Source: Mesorhizobium kowhaii (GTDB lineage: Bacteria; Pseudomonadota; Alphaproteobacteria; Rhizobiales; Rhizobiaceae). Taken from it: a stretch of DNA of 64,000 nucleotides. A model generated the notes under the pieces. It saw nothing but the letters and a program-made list of their open reading frames with translations. It was not told the origin of the DNA and did not search any database. The first letter of the stretch is position 1. The number at the start of each line of letters is the position of its first letter. Shown one piece after another: positions 25,662 through 34,228 of the stretch. The position numbers were made by a program, and so were the translations under genes. The stretch spans positions 62,001 to 126,000 of the forward strand of contig NZ_MZXV01000010.1 of NCBI RefSeq assembly GCF_003253745.1. Reading direction: 5' to 3'.

Positions 25662-26686
25662 TGTTTCGCACCGGCCCGCGCAATCTGATCACCGACGTTG
25701 CCGGCCTGCGCGTCGGCAACGCTTCCGACGCCAGGCTGAAGTCGGGCGTCACGACCATCCTTTGCGACGGGCCGGCGGTGGCCGGCGTCCAGATCCTGGG
25801 CGGTGCGCCGGGCACCCGCGAGACCGATCTGCTCGAACCGCACAATTCGGTCGAGGCGGTCCATGCCGTGGTGCTTTCAGGCGGTTCTGCTTTCGGCCTC
25901 GATGCGGCATCCGGCGTGCAGGCGGCGCTGCGCGAGCACGGCATCGGACTCGAAGTCGGTGGCTTTCGCGTGCCGATCGTGCCGGCGGCGATCCTGTTCG
26001 ACCTGCGCAATGGCGGCGACAAGGATTGGGGCCGTTATCCACCCTATCGCGACCTTGGCTATGAAGCCGTACAAGCCGCCAGCACCGATTTCCAGCTCGG
26101 CACGATCGGCGCCGGCACCGGCGCGCTCACCTCGGGGTTGAAGGGCGGCCTCGGCTCGGCCTCGACGCTGCTCGACAATGGCATCACCATCGGCGCGCTG
26201 GCGGCCGTTAACCCGACTGGCTCGGTGACCATCAGCCAAACCCGGCATTTCTGGGCGGCGCCATTCGAAATCGGCGACGAATTCGGCGGACTTGGCTATC
26301 CCTCGCCGATGCCGGACGACGCGAAACGGATCCTGTTGAAATACCGCGACAAGCGTGTCGGCGGACAGATGGAGACCGGTGGCAACACCACCATCGCCGT
26401 CATTGCCACGGATGCGGTTCTCACCAAGGCCGCCGCAAAACGACTGGCGATATCAGCGCATGACGGGTTCGTGCGTGCCATCTGGCCGACGCACACGCCG
26501 GCCGATGGCGACCTGGTGTTTGCGCTGGCGACAGGCACGAGTGGTGTCGAGCTTTTGGCCGACGCGGCAATCGATCTTTATGCCGCGGCCGGTGCCACCA
26601 TGGCGCGCGCGATCAGTCGCGGCGTGTTTGCCGCGACGCCTGCCGATGACGACTTGTTTCCGGTATGGTCGTCGCGCTTGGGGTGA
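25661..26686 (+). CDS. P1 family peptidase (DmpA/BapA-type, peptidase family S58)
   Basis: 341 residues; the start ATG uses the last base of the preceding TGA. The S58 fold is an N-terminal-nucleophile type hydrolase that cuts itself into two chains. Visible blocks are LTSGLKGGLGSAS near residue 157 and GGNTTIAVIATDA at 240-252. The expected self-cleavage precedes the nucleophile, here Thr243 or Thr244 where DmpA has Ser. Characterised members release N-terminal D- or beta-amino acids from amides and peptides. Coupling to a binding protein gene suggests that the imported ligand is hydrolysed by this enzyme, but the localisation of the peptidase is not evident. Confidence 0.85.
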   Translation: MFRTGPRNLITDVAGLRVGNASDARLKSGVTTILCDGPAVAGVQILGGAPGTRETDLLEPHNSVEAVHAVVLSGGSAFGLDAASGVQAALREHGIGLEVGGFRVPIVPAAILFDLRNGGDKDWGRYPPYRDLGYEAVQAASTDFQLGTIGAGTGALTSGLKGGLGSASTLLDNGITIGALAAVNPTGSVTISQTRHFWAAPFEIGDEFGGLGYPSPMPDDAKRILLKYRDKRVGGQMETGGNTTIAVIATDAVLTKAAAKRLAISAHDGFVRAIWPTHTPADGDLVFALATGTSGVELLADAAIDLYAAAGATMARAISRGVFAATPADDDLFPVWSSRLG

Positions 26687-26695
26687 AGCAGCCGA

Positions 26696-26950
26696 TCAGA
26701 CCGGATCGGACTTTTCTTCCTCGAAGGTCACCGCGACATCGGAATTCGCCGACAGCCACACCTTCTTGCCATCGACCTCGGCAACCAGAGCCAGGGAAAT
26801 GTAATGGTGATGGCCTTTGTGAGCGCCCTCGCCGCTGTCGACCTTGGTCAGCTTGATCCGCTTCCCGTCGACCTTGTCGACGGTACCGATATGCACGCCA
26901 TCGGCGCCGACGACTTCCATATGCTCACGAATTTTGCTGGTGTCGGTCAT
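26696..26950 (-). CDS. DUF2171 domain protein
   Basis: 84 residues from ATG 26950 with AAAGGAG about 7 bases upstream. The sequence IREHMEVVGADGVHIGTVDKVDG is the characteristic opening of DUF2171, a small PRC-barrel-like beta domain. The histidine-rich GAHKGHHHYIS in the middle could bind a metal. Proteins of this family are often stress-induced in rhizobia, but the function is not established. It converges on the P1 peptidase with 9 bp between the stops, and is flanked upstream by a composite palindromic repeat. Confidence 0.85.
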   Translation of the reverse strand: MTDTSKIREHMEVVGADGVHIGTVDKVDGKRIKLTKVDSGEGAHKGHHHYISLALVAEVDGKKVWLSANSDVAVTFEEEKSDPV

Positions 26951-27019
26951 GGTGGTTCTCCTTTGGGATTGCCGACAATAACAAATGAGGGGCCGATTGG
27001 ATGCATCGGCTTTCGGACT

Positions 27020-27148
27020 GCACGACGTTTTGATTCCGTCGTGCTAATGCATGTCGCCCAAAAGTGGTCCCGGTTTTGGGAGAACGACATGCATAGAAAG
27101 AAAGATCTAAAGCGCGTCGCCTGAATCCGCTCAAACGCGACGCGCTTT
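27020..27148. repeat. Composite palindromic intergenic repeat, copy 1
   Basis: Three inverted repeats in a row: GCACGACG (27020-27027) with CGTCGTGC (27037-27044); ATGCATGTCG (27047-27056) with CGACATGCAT (27085-27094); and AAAGCGCGTCGC (27109-27120) with GCGACGCGCTTT (27137-27148). The last two modules reappear in reverse order and opposite orientation at 63003-63106, so this is a dispersed mobile-like element rather than a local terminator. Confidence 0.8.
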
Positions 27149-27187
27149 AGGGGATTGAAACGATCACGGCTGCCGGAGTGAAAACCG

Positions 27188-27910
27188 ATGCGACTGCTCT
27201 TCCTGTTTGTCGTTTCCCTGCTTGCACAGTCTGCGACGTCGATCGCCCATGCCGGCGATGTCGCCGAACTCGAAATCCTCGGCTTCACCAAGGACGGCAG
27301 CGTCTTCGCCTTCGAGGAATATGGCGTCCAGGACGGCTCGGGATTCCCTTATGCCAACCGCTATTATATCGACACGAACGACGACAGCTTTCTCATGGGA
27401 ACGCCGATCAGGGTCCGGATCGACGATGAGAATGCCACGCTCGAAGCGGCCCGCCTCGAGGCCCGGCAGAAAGGCGAAGCGATCGTCAAACAGGCTGAGT
27501 TGACTGCGAACAAGGGCATCACCGCGGGCTTCAACCCGGTGACCGAACTTTCGGCCGATCCGCATCGGATGGCGGTCAACCCACGCCCGATCTTTTCGCC
27601 GGTCGACCAGCCGCTTGAATTCCGGCTCGACGAGATCGGCATGAACAACACCGAAGGCTGCGAGAGCCAGGGCGAGATCAACGGCTTCCGGTTGCTGCGC
27701 ATCGAGGCGCAGGATGGCGGCACGACCAAGCTGCTGCAAGAGGACAAATCGATCCCCAAGAGCCGGGGGTGCCCGAACGGCTACCGGATCGGCGCGGTGC
27801 AGACATTTTCAATGGACAGTCTCAGCTTCTATGCGGTGCTGATCAGCGTGCGCCAATACGGCTTCGAGGGGCCGAACTTTCGCTGGATCGCAGTGACCGG
27901 CCGCCTGTGA
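27188..27910 (+). CDS. Exported DUF2259 domain protein
   Basis: 240 residues from ATG 27188, with GGAGTG 8 bases upstream. Residues 1-22 are a signal peptide (cut near AHA-GD). The mature protein opens with AELEILGFTKDGSVFAFEEYG, as in DUF2259 proteins annotated as predicted secreted proteins. Two cysteines (in EGCESQG and SRGCPNG) could form a disulfide. The last bases overlap the start of the downstream membrane protein gene (GTGA), so both are probably expressed together. Function unknown. Confidence 0.8.
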   Translation: MRLLFLFVVSLLAQSATSIAHAGDVAELEILGFTKDGSVFAFEEYGVQDGSGFPYANRYYIDTNDDSFLMGTPIRVRIDDENATLEAARLEARQKGEAIVKQAELTANKGITAGFNPVTELSADPHRMAVNPRPIFSPVDQPLEFRLDEIGMNNTEGCESQGEINGFRLLRIEAQDGGTTKLLQEDKSIPKSRGCPNGYRIGAVQTFSMDSLSFYAVLISVRQYGFEGPNFRWIAVTGRL

Positions 27911-28431
27911 CACTGCTTGTTCAACCCGCTGGGCGCAATCGTGCCCTGAGCCGCATTCGCCGCGCCCTACCGACGCCGCGTACAGCGCTTTTCGGCGCCT
28001 TGTTGTGGGCCGCGACGATGGGCGCCAGCGCGCTCGTCAACCTGCTGTTGGATGACTGGGAGACGCCTGAAAAAATCCGCACCGTGTCGCTGCTCTATGC
28101 CTGCGGCGGAGCACTCGCCTTTCCGTTTGGCCTGTTCGCGGCGCGGCTGGTCTCGCTCGGAAGGCGCTGGGAGGTTGCCTTCGCGGCGGCGTTCGTGTGT
28201 CTGCTCGGCGCGACGATCGGCCTGACCGGCGGGCTGTTTGCCCTGCAATACCGCTCCTACTACGCCGAGTGGCATGCCCCGGCTTTCACCCACACCTGGG
28301 CCCTCCAGTTCGTCTTCACAATGTTGATTGCGCTCTACCAGTTCGTGGTGCTGGGCATCCGGCTTTATTTTCCGCTCGGTTTCGTCGCCTTGTTTGCCGC
28401 GAGCGTCTGGTTTGCGCGGCAGCAGCGTTGA
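27907..28431 (+). CDS. Small integral membrane protein, 174 residues
   Basis: The GTG at 27907 overlaps the TGA of the preceding gene by 3 bases, which sets the start. A basic N-terminus (about 28 residues, RNRALSRIRRALP) is followed by four likely membrane helices: around TALFGALLWAATMGASALV, ACGGALAFPFGLFAARLV, VAFAAAFVCLLGATIGLTGG and the C-terminal pair around FVFTMLIALYQFVVLGI and FPLGFVALFAASVWF. No family is recognised. Coupling to the exported DUF2259 protein suggests a joint envelope role. Confidence 0.65.
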   Translation: MTLLVQPAGRNRALSRIRRALPTPRTALFGALLWAATMGASALVNLLLDDWETPEKIRTVSLLYACGGALAFPFGLFAARLVSLGRRWEVAFAAAFVCLLGATIGLTGGLFALQYRSYYAEWHAPAFTHTWALQFVFTMLIALYQFVVLGIRLYFPLGFVALFAASVWFARQQR

Positions 28432-28490
28432 GCATTTTGCCCGCCTCTGGTAGGACGCGGGCAAACTCCTCGACAAATCAGGACTGACCG

Positions 28491-29792
28491 ATGATCCCTC
28501 GTTATTCCCGGCCGGAAATGGTCGCCATCTGGTCGCCCGAAACCCGGTTCCGCATCTGGTTCGAGATAGAAGCCTATGCGTGCGACGCGCTGGCCGAACT
28601 CGGTGTTATCCCCAAGGAAGCGGCAAAAACCATCTGGGAAAAGGGCGGCGCGGCAAAATTCGATGTTGAGGCGATCGACGAGATCGAGCGCGTCACCAAG
28701 CATGACGTCATCGCCTTCCTCACCCATCTTGCTGAATTCGTCGGACCCGACGCCCGCTTCATCCACCAGGGCATGACCTCGTCGGACGTTCTCGACACCT
28801 GCTTTGCCGTGCAGCTTACCCGGGCCAGCGACATCCTTCTCGCCGACATTGACGGCCTGCTTGCGGCACTCAAGCGGCGTGCCTTCGAGCACAAGGACAC
28901 CGTCACCATCGGCCGCAGCCATGGCATCCATGCCGAGCCGACGACCTTCGGCATCAAGCTGGCGCAGGCCTATGCCGAGTTCTCGCGTTGCCGCGAGCGG
29001 CTGGTGCACGCGCGGGAAGACATCGCCACCTGCGCCATTTCGGGCGCGGTCGGGACCTTCGCCAACATCGACCCCTATGTCGAGGAACATGTGGCGGCAA
29101 AGCTCGGCCTGAAGCCGGAGCCGGTGTCGACGCAAGTGATCCCGCGCGACCGCCACGCCATGTTCTTCGCCACGCTTGGCGTCATCGCCTCGTCGATCGA
29201 ACGGCTGGCGATCGAGATCAGGCATCTGCAGCGCACCGAAGTGCTGGAGGCGGAAGAGTATTTTTCGCCGGGCCAAAAAGGCTCGTCGGCGATGCCGCAC
29301 AAGCGCAATCCGGTGCTGACCGAAAACCTCACCGGCCTTGCTCGCATGGTGCGGTCCATGGCGCTGCCGGCGATGGAGAATGTGGCGCTCTGGCACGAGC
29401 GCGATATTTCGCATTCGTCGGTCGAGCGCATGATCGGCCCGGACGCCACCGTGACGCTCGATTTCGCTTTGTCGCGGCTGACCAGCGTCGTCGACAAGCT
29501 GCTCGTCTATCCCGACAACATGCTGAAGAACATGAACAAGTTCCGCGGTCTCGTGCATTCGCAGCGCGTCATGCTGGCGCTGACGCAGGCCGGCCTGTCG
29601 CGTGAAGATTCCTACCGGCTGGTGCAGCGCAACGCCATGAAGGTGTGGGAACAAGGCGCTGATTTTCTTGAGGAATTGTTGGCCGACAAGGAAGTGACCG
29701 CCGCCCTGCCCGAAGCCGAGATCCGCGAGAAATTCGACCTCGGCTATCACACCAAGCATGTCGACACGATCTTCAAGCGGGTGTTCGGGTAA
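28491..29792 (+). CDS. purB: Adenylosuccinate lyase
   Basis: 433 residues from ATG 28491 with AGGA upstream. PurB splits SAICAR to AICAR and adenylosuccinate to AMP, each with release of fumarate. The fumarase/aspartase superfamily signature is SSAMPHKRNP (265-274), containing the catalytic serine, and the second substrate-binding block is GRSHGIHAEP with His144. Length and sequence fit bacterial PurB closely. It is followed by a strong bidirectional terminator, so it is transcribed separately from purC 3.3 kb downstream. Confidence 0.96.
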   Translation: MIPRYSRPEMVAIWSPETRFRIWFEIEAYACDALAELGVIPKEAAKTIWEKGGAAKFDVEAIDEIERVTKHDVIAFLTHLAEFVGPDARFIHQGMTSSDVLDTCFAVQLTRASDILLADIDGLLAALKRRAFEHKDTVTIGRSHGIHAEPTTFGIKLAQAYAEFSRCRERLVHAREDIATCAISGAVGTFANIDPYVEEHVAAKLGLKPEPVSTQVIPRDRHAMFFATLGVIASSIERLAIEIRHLQRTEVLEAEEYFSPGQKGSSAMPHKRNPVLTENLTGLARMVRSMALPAMENVALWHERDISHSSVERMIGPDATVTLDFALSRLTSVVDKLLVYPDNMLKNMNKFRGLVHSQRVMLALTQAGLSREDSYRLVQRNAMKVWEQGADFLEELLADKEVTAALPEAEIREKFDLGYHTKHVDTIFKRVFG

Positions 29793-29815
29793 GCCTGAGC
29801 AGTCCGATATAAAAA

Positions 29816-29847
29816 GAGGCCCGGCTCGGCCGTTGGCCGCGGGCCTC
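29816..29847. terminator. Bidirectional intrinsic terminator
   Basis: GAGGCCCG (29816-29823) pairs with CGGGCCTC (29840-29847), and the loop itself contains CGGCC and GGCCG. The stem is flanked by a run of A on the left (T on the minus strand) and TCTTTGG on the right. It serves both purB and the convergent VOC gene. Confidence 0.8.
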
Positions 29848-29871
29848 TCTTTGGTATTCCAGAAAACCTGA

Positions 29872-30684
29872 TCAGGCCTTGCCGGGAACGGTGTTGATCA
29901 CAGTCCCCCACGGGTCTTCGCGGGTTACTGGGCTGGTCACGTTGTCCGACCGCATCTCGACCCAGGCCAGACCGGACCGGCTCGGATCGCGGCGCCCGGC
30001 GCCGGGGCTGCGCCAGGCATTGGCGCCGATATGGTGGTGATAGCCGCCGGACGACAGGAACACGGCCTGGCCGCCATATTTCGCCACCGTGTCGAAGCCG
30101 AATTCCTGGTTCCACCACGCTTCGGCGTCTTCCGGCCTGCCGACGCGCAGGTGGACATGGCCGACAATGCTGTTTTCCGGCGCGCCCTGCCAGCCCGCAT
30201 CACCCGCCGGCACTTCGGCAACCACAGACGGAATGTTCAGCCGTTCGGTCGCCATGGCAATCTTGTCGCCATGCCACTTCCAGTCCTGCGGACGGCGGTC
30301 GGCGTAGATTTCGATGCCGTTGCCTTCGGGATCGGTCAGATAGAGCGCTTCGCTGACCAGATGGTCCGAAGCACCCTCGATGGCGATCTTGCTGGCGATG
30401 GCGTGGTTGATCCAGCGGCCGAGATCGGCGCGGCTGGGCAGCAGGAAAGCGGTGTGGAACAGGCCGGCGCTTTGCGGATCATCCGGCTTTGCCGCCGCAT
30501 CCGCCTCGATGACCAGCAACGGACGGTTGGCGGCACCGAGCGTGATCGCGCCATCGGCGCGGCTCAACTCCTGCAGACCGACGACGCTGCGATAATAGGC
30601 GGCAAGACTTTCGGCGTCGCGCGCCTTCAGCCCGACGCGGGCAACGCTGACCGGGGTGGTGGCGGCAAAAGGCAATTCGCTCAT
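29872..30684 (-). CDS. VOC family protein (two-module glyoxalase/extradiol dioxygenase type)
   Basis: 270 residues from ATG 30684, with GGAG about 8 bases upstream; the longer frame to 30882 is non-coding. Two VOC beta-alpha modules are visible: residues 10 to about 130, with VGLKARDAESLAAYYRSVVG and LYLTDPEGNGIEIYADR, and a second from about 175, with GHVHLRVGRPEDAEAWW and YHHHIGANAW. The pattern is that of catechol 2,3-dioxygenase-like proteins (CatE/YfiE-type). Metal-binding histidines are plausible in GHVH and HHHIG. The substrate is unknown. Confidence 0.85.
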   Translation of the reverse strand: MSELPFAATTPVSVARVGLKARDAESLAAYYRSVVGLQELSRADGAITLGAANRPLLVIEADAAAKPDDPQSAGLFHTAFLLPSRADLGRWINHAIASKIAIEGASDHLVSEALYLTDPEGNGIEIYADRRPQDWKWHGDKIAMATERLNIPSVVAEVPAGDAGWQGAPENSIVGHVHLRVGRPEDAEAWWNQEFGFDTVAKYGGQAVFLSSGGYHHHIGANAWRSPGAGRRDPSRSGLAWVEMRSDNVTSPVTREDPWGTVINTVPGKA

Positions 30685-30922
30685 TAAATGCTCCGTTCGG
30701 CCGGCCCGCGGTGAAACTCCCAAGGCAAAGAGCCTCCGTGCCGCCAATGATTTTACGCCGTGCGGGGGTTCCCGCACACAGCTGTTTCTCTTCCTCACGA
30801 CAAATCGTCCATCGGCATCGTTCACACAAGACTTGAAGAAGCGAACATCGTGTTCACCATTGTGATGAAGAGCGCGGTTCATGGCCGTTGCACGAAGCGA
30901 CGCCGCTCGCTATTTCAGCGCC

Positions 30923-31477
30923 ATGAAGGTCAAAGACGCAGATATTCTCATCGTGCCGGGCTACACCAATTCCGGCCCCGACCATTGGCAGAGCCGCTGG
31001 CAGTCGAAGCTGTCGACGGCGCGCCGCGTCGAGCAAGCGGAGTGGTCTAAACCGGTGCGCGAGGACTGGACGGCGAGCGTGGCCAAGGCGGTCAACGAGG
31101 CCGAGCGGCCGGTTGTCATCGTTGCGCACTCGCTTGGTGTCGCCGCCGCAGTGCAGGCCATGCAGCAGTTCCAGAAGCCGGTCGCCGGCGCCTTCTTCGT
31201 CGCTCCGCCCGATGTCGCCAACCCCAAGATCAAGCCCCGGCACCTGATGACCTTCGGCCCCTATCCGCGCGAGCCGTTGCCCTTTCCTTCGATCGTGATC
31301 GCCAGCCGCAACGACCCGTTCTGCGCCTTCGATGTCGCCGAGGACATTGCTGGCGCCTGGGGCTCGCTGTTCATCGACGCCGGCGAGACCGGTCACCTCA
31401 ACGCGGATTCGGGCTTTGGTCCGTGGCCCGAAGGCTCGATGACCTTCGCCAAGTTCCTGACCGACCTGAAACCCTGA
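30923..31477 (+). CDS. RBBP9/YdeN family alpha/beta hydrolase
   Basis: 184 residues from ATG 30923; an ATG at 30881 in the same frame adds 14 residues and has a weak GAAGAG upstream. The compact hydrolase shows the opening DADILIVPGYTNSGPDHW, the nucleophile Ser70 in VAHSLGV, an Asp in IASRNDPFC and a His in GETGHLN. The family comprises serine hydrolases of about 180 residues with few known substrates. It is divergent from the VOC gene, with about 240 bp between the starts. Confidence 0.85.
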   Translation: MKVKDADILIVPGYTNSGPDHWQSRWQSKLSTARRVEQAEWSKPVREDWTASVAKAVNEAERPVVIVAHSLGVAAAVQAMQQFQKPVAGAFFVAPPDVANPKIKPRHLMTFGPYPREPLPFPSIVIASRNDPFCAFDVAEDIAGAWGSLFIDAGETGHLNADSGFGPWPEGSMTFAKFLTDLKP

Positions 31478-31628
31478 GCTTCCTCAGAGACCGCTTGGAA
31501 ATTATACTCTTGCGGCCATCTGATGGCGTTTTCTGTGCTTCCGGTGCCCGCGGACCTGATGTCCGCTCCGCTCCGGTTCTCAAAACCACCACCATATGAC
31601 TCGCCAGAGCGAATTTCGAAACAGTCTC

Positions 31629-32402
31629 TCAGGCGCCGATCGAATCCCTGACGCTCTTCAACAGTGTTTTTGCGCCGAGCCCGATCAGCGCGTGTTCCGA
31701 GCCCATGGCCAGCAGCCGGTAGCCCATCGAGACGACGCGGCCGGCAATTGCCGGCTCGACAACATAGATCGCGGCATGTTTTCCAGCCTTGCGGGTGCGT
31801 TCGGCGACCGACGCCACAGTTTCCATCATGCTTTCCAGCGTCGAATTGATGGTCGCGCCGTTGCTCCAGGCGATCGAGAAATCCGACGGGCCGAGGAAGA
31901 TGCCGTCGATGCCCGGCGTGTCGAGGATGCCGTCGAGCGCGTCGAGTGCCGCGCGGGTCTCGACCATGGCGAAGGCCATCGTGCGCTGATTGGTGTCGCG
32001 CAACCATTCAGCCTGGTCGCCCTTGCCGTGACGCGGAAACGCATAGGTCGGGCCCCAGGAGCGCTCGCCAAGCGGCGGATACTTCATGGCGGCGGCGAAC
32101 AGTTTTGCATCGGCCACCGAATTCACCATCGGCGCAATGACAGCCTCGGCGCCGAAATCGAGTGCGCGGCTTGCCATGTCGAAGCGGCCGACCGGAATGC
32201 GCACCAGCGCCGGCTTGTTTGCAGCGAGCACCGGCACCAGCCCGCGCAACACGCTGTCCTCATGATGGCCGCCATGCTGCATGTCGAGGGTGACGGCATC
32301 GAAGCCCTGCTTGGCGACGATCTCGACGGTCAAGGCATCCGGCACGCCGGACCATGCGGTGAACAGCGTTTCATCGGCGGCAAGGCGGGACTTCAGGGAC
32401 AT
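31629..32402 (-). CDS. HpcH/HpaI family class II aldolase
   Basis: 257 residues from ATG 32402 with AAGGAAAAG upstream. The family are metal-dependent pyruvate aldolases, such as 2-dehydro-3-deoxyglucarate and 4-hydroxy-2-oxoheptanedioate aldolase. Landmarks are VTLDMQHGG near residue 45 (catalytic His), MVETRAALDALDGI with the metal-binding Glu, and GPSDFSIAWSNG with the metal-binding Asp. All functional positions look intact. Nearby genes give no hint to the sugar acid used. Its promoter must lie in the terminator-separated gap upstream. Confidence 0.88.
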   Translation of the reverse strand: MSLKSRLAADETLFTAWSGVPDALTVEIVAKQGFDAVTLDMQHGGHHEDSVLRGLVPVLAANKPALVRIPVGRFDMASRALDFGAEAVIAPMVNSVADAKLFAAAMKYPPLGERSWGPTYAFPRHGKGDQAEWLRDTNQRTMAFAMVETRAALDALDGILDTPGIDGIFLGPSDFSIAWSNGATINSTLESMMETVASVAERTRKAGKHAAIYVVEPAIAGRVVSMGYRLLAMGSEHALIGLGAKTLLKSVRDSIGA

Positions 32403-32464
32403 CTAATCTTTTCCTTGTTAACGTCAGCAGTTTCAGCCGGAAACCGCTGCAAAGGCAAAGAAAA

Positions 32465-32487
32465 ACCGCCCGGATAGGTCGGGCGGT
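32465..32487 (-). terminator. Intrinsic terminator of the DUF1476 gene
   Basis: ACCGCCCG (32465-32472) and CGGGCGGT (32480-32487) form a perfect 8-bp stem. Read on the minus strand it is followed by TTTTTCTTTG. It lies 24 bases after the stop of the gene at 32512. Confidence 0.85.
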
Positions 32488-32511
32488 CGATTGGTCCAGC
32501 GTGTGGTCGGA

Positions 32512-32832
32512 TCAGGTGTTCTTGATCTGCTCGATGGCCTGCGCCATCAACTCGTCCATGGTGCGGCGGATCTGGTGGTCCGACTGGTCGACACCGGCGG
32601 CGTCGAAATCCTTGCGGATCTTGCGGAATACGTCGTGATCGCCGGCTTCCTCGATATCGGCGACGACCACTTGCTTGGCATAGGCGTCGGCATCGGCGCC
32701 CGACTTTCCAAGCTTTTCGGCGGCCCACAGACCGAGCTCCTTGTTGCGGCGCGCCGCGGCCTTGAACCGAAGTTCCTCGTCGAATACGAATTTGCGTTCA
32801 AAGCCCTCTTCGCGATCCTTCATGCTGCTCAT
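32512..32832 (-). CDS. F1-ATPase zeta inhibitor subunit family (DUF1476)
   Basis: 106 residues from ATG 32832, preceded by GGAGGG at 6 bases. The product starts MSSMKDREEGFERKFVFDE, as is typical for DUF1476. In alphaproteobacteria this family is the zeta subunit, which blocks ATP hydrolysis by the F1 ATPase through its N-terminal segment; the rest forms a helical bundle seen here as KEKLGKSGADADAY-type repeats and IRRTMDELMAQAIEQI. It has its own terminator and is divergent from purC, so the 275-bp gap between them should hold two promoters. Confidence 0.9.
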   Translation of the reverse strand: MSSMKDREEGFERKFVFDEELRFKAAARRNKELGLWAAEKLGKSGADADAYAKQVVVADIEEAGDHDVFRKIRKDFDAAGVDQSDHQIRRTMDELMAQAIEQIKNT

Positions 32833-33107
32833 GGCATCCCTCCGATGGAAATCGATTCGCTGGTGATGACGTATATGTGTTGACGAAGCACAAACCAAAA
32901 GGTCGCGAGCCGGTCAATACGCTTCGTTGCATGCTGCGCTGCGGCATTTCAGTCCCGAAAGCGGTTGATTGGAAGGAATTGCCGATTGAGCAAACGATGT
33001 GATTGGGATAGACCCGGCATTGAACCCTACCGTAGCCGCACTATTTCAGGCAGACGGACAGGAAATGGTCGCTTGCCGCCTGCCCGGAACTCCAGAGAAA
33101 AAATCAG

Positions 33108-33902
33108 ATGAAAAATCGCCGCCGCATTTATGAAGGCAAGGCCAAGATCCTCTATGAGGGACCCGAGCCGGGTACGCTCATCCAGTTCTTCAAGGACGAC
33201 GCAACCGCGTTCAACAAGAAGAAACATGAAGTCGTCGATGGCAAGGGCGTGCTCAACAACCGCATTTCCGAGCACATCTTCAACCATCTCAACCGGATGG
33301 GCATCCCGACCCACTTCATCCGCCGGCTCAACATGCGCGAGCAGCTGATCAAGGAAGTCGAGATCATTCCGCTCGAAGTGGTGGTCCGCAATGTCGCCGC
33401 CGGTTCGCTGTCCAAGCGCCTCGGCATCGAGGAAGGCACCGTTTTGCCGCGCTCGATCATCGAATTCTATTACAAGGCCGACGCGCTTGACGATCCGATG
33501 GTGTCGGAAGAGCACATCACGGCGTTCGGCTGGGCGAGCCCGCAGGAGATCGACGACGTCATGGCACTTGCCATTCGCGTCAACGACTTCCTCTCCGGCC
33601 TGTTCATGGGCGTCGGCATCCAGCTCGTCGATTTCAAGATCGAATGCGGCCGCCTGTTCGAAGGCGACATGATGCGCATCGTCGTTGCCGATGAGATTTC
33701 GCCGGATTCCTGCCGCCTGTGGGACGTGGCGACGCATGACAAGCTCGACAAGGACCGTTTCCGCCGCGATATGGGCGGTCTCGTCGAAGCCTATCAGGAA
33801 GTTGCCCGCCGCCTCGGCATCATGAACGAGAACGAGCCGCCGCGCCCCACCGGCCCGGTGCTTGTCGCCTCCACCGAAGGCGTCAAAGGCAAGCCGCACT
33901 GA
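33108..33902 (+). CDS. purC: Phosphoribosylaminoimidazole-succinocarboxamide (SAICAR) synthase
   Basis: 264 residues from ATG 33108. PurC joins aspartate to CAIR using ATP in purine synthesis. Diagnostic blocks are [14 protein letters not shown] (5-18), [15 protein letters not shown] (44-58), [17 protein letters not shown] (88-104) and, later, [11 protein letters not shown]. It heads the purC-purS pair; the next gene starts 44 bp on. In this genome the run toward purQ is interrupted by a two-gene insertion after purS. Confidence 0.96.
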   Translation: MKNRRRIYEGKAKILYEGPEPGTLIQFFKDDATAFNKKKHEVVDGKGVLNNRISEHIFNHLNRMGIPTHFIRRLNMREQLIKEVEIIPLEVVVRNVAAGSLSKRLGIEEGTVLPRSIIEFYYKADALDDPMVSEEHITAFGWASPQEIDDVMALAIRVNDFLSGLFMGVGIQLVDFKIECGRLFEGDMMRIVVADEISPDSCRLWDVATHDKLDKDRFRRDMGGLVEAYQEVARRLGIMNENEPPRPTGPVLVASTEGVKGKPH

Positions 33903-33946
33903 TAGCGGCTTGCGACCCGATATTTGAGAACAGGAGCATGTCCAGC

Positions 33947-34189
33947 GTGATCAAGGCCCGCATTACCGTCACCCTCAAGAACGGCGTGCTCGACCCGCAA
34001 GGCAAGGCGATCGAACACGCGCTGTCCGGACTGGGTTTCGGCGGCGTCGGCGCGGTGCGGCAGGGCAAGGTGTTCGACGTCGAACTGGCCGAGAGCGACA
34101 AGGCCAAGGCCGAGGCCGATCTGAAAGCCATGTGCGACAAGCTGCTGGCGAATACGGTGATTGAGAATTATAGTGTGACGCTGGTGTGA
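33947..34189 (+). CDS. purS: Phosphoribosylformylglycinamidine synthase, PurS subunit
   Basis: 80 residues if started at GTG 33947, which lies 10 bases after AGGAG and gives the usual opening MIKARITVTLKNGVLDPQG. An ATG at 33938 adds three residues but leaves only one base after AGGAG. PurS is the small dimeric subunit that holds the glutaminase PurQ and the synthetase PurL together in the FGAM synthase complex. The GFGGVGAVRQGK turn and ENYSVTL ending are typical. Its partner purQ is not adjacent as usual but 2.05 kb downstream. Confidence 0.92.
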   Translation: MIKARITVTLKNGVLDPQGKAIEHALSGLGFGGVGAVRQGKVFDVELAESDKAKAEADLKAMCDKLLANTVIENYSVTLV

Positions 34190-34228
34190 TGCTGATAGCG
34201 CCCGCCGGTTGGCGGGCGGTGATCCGGT

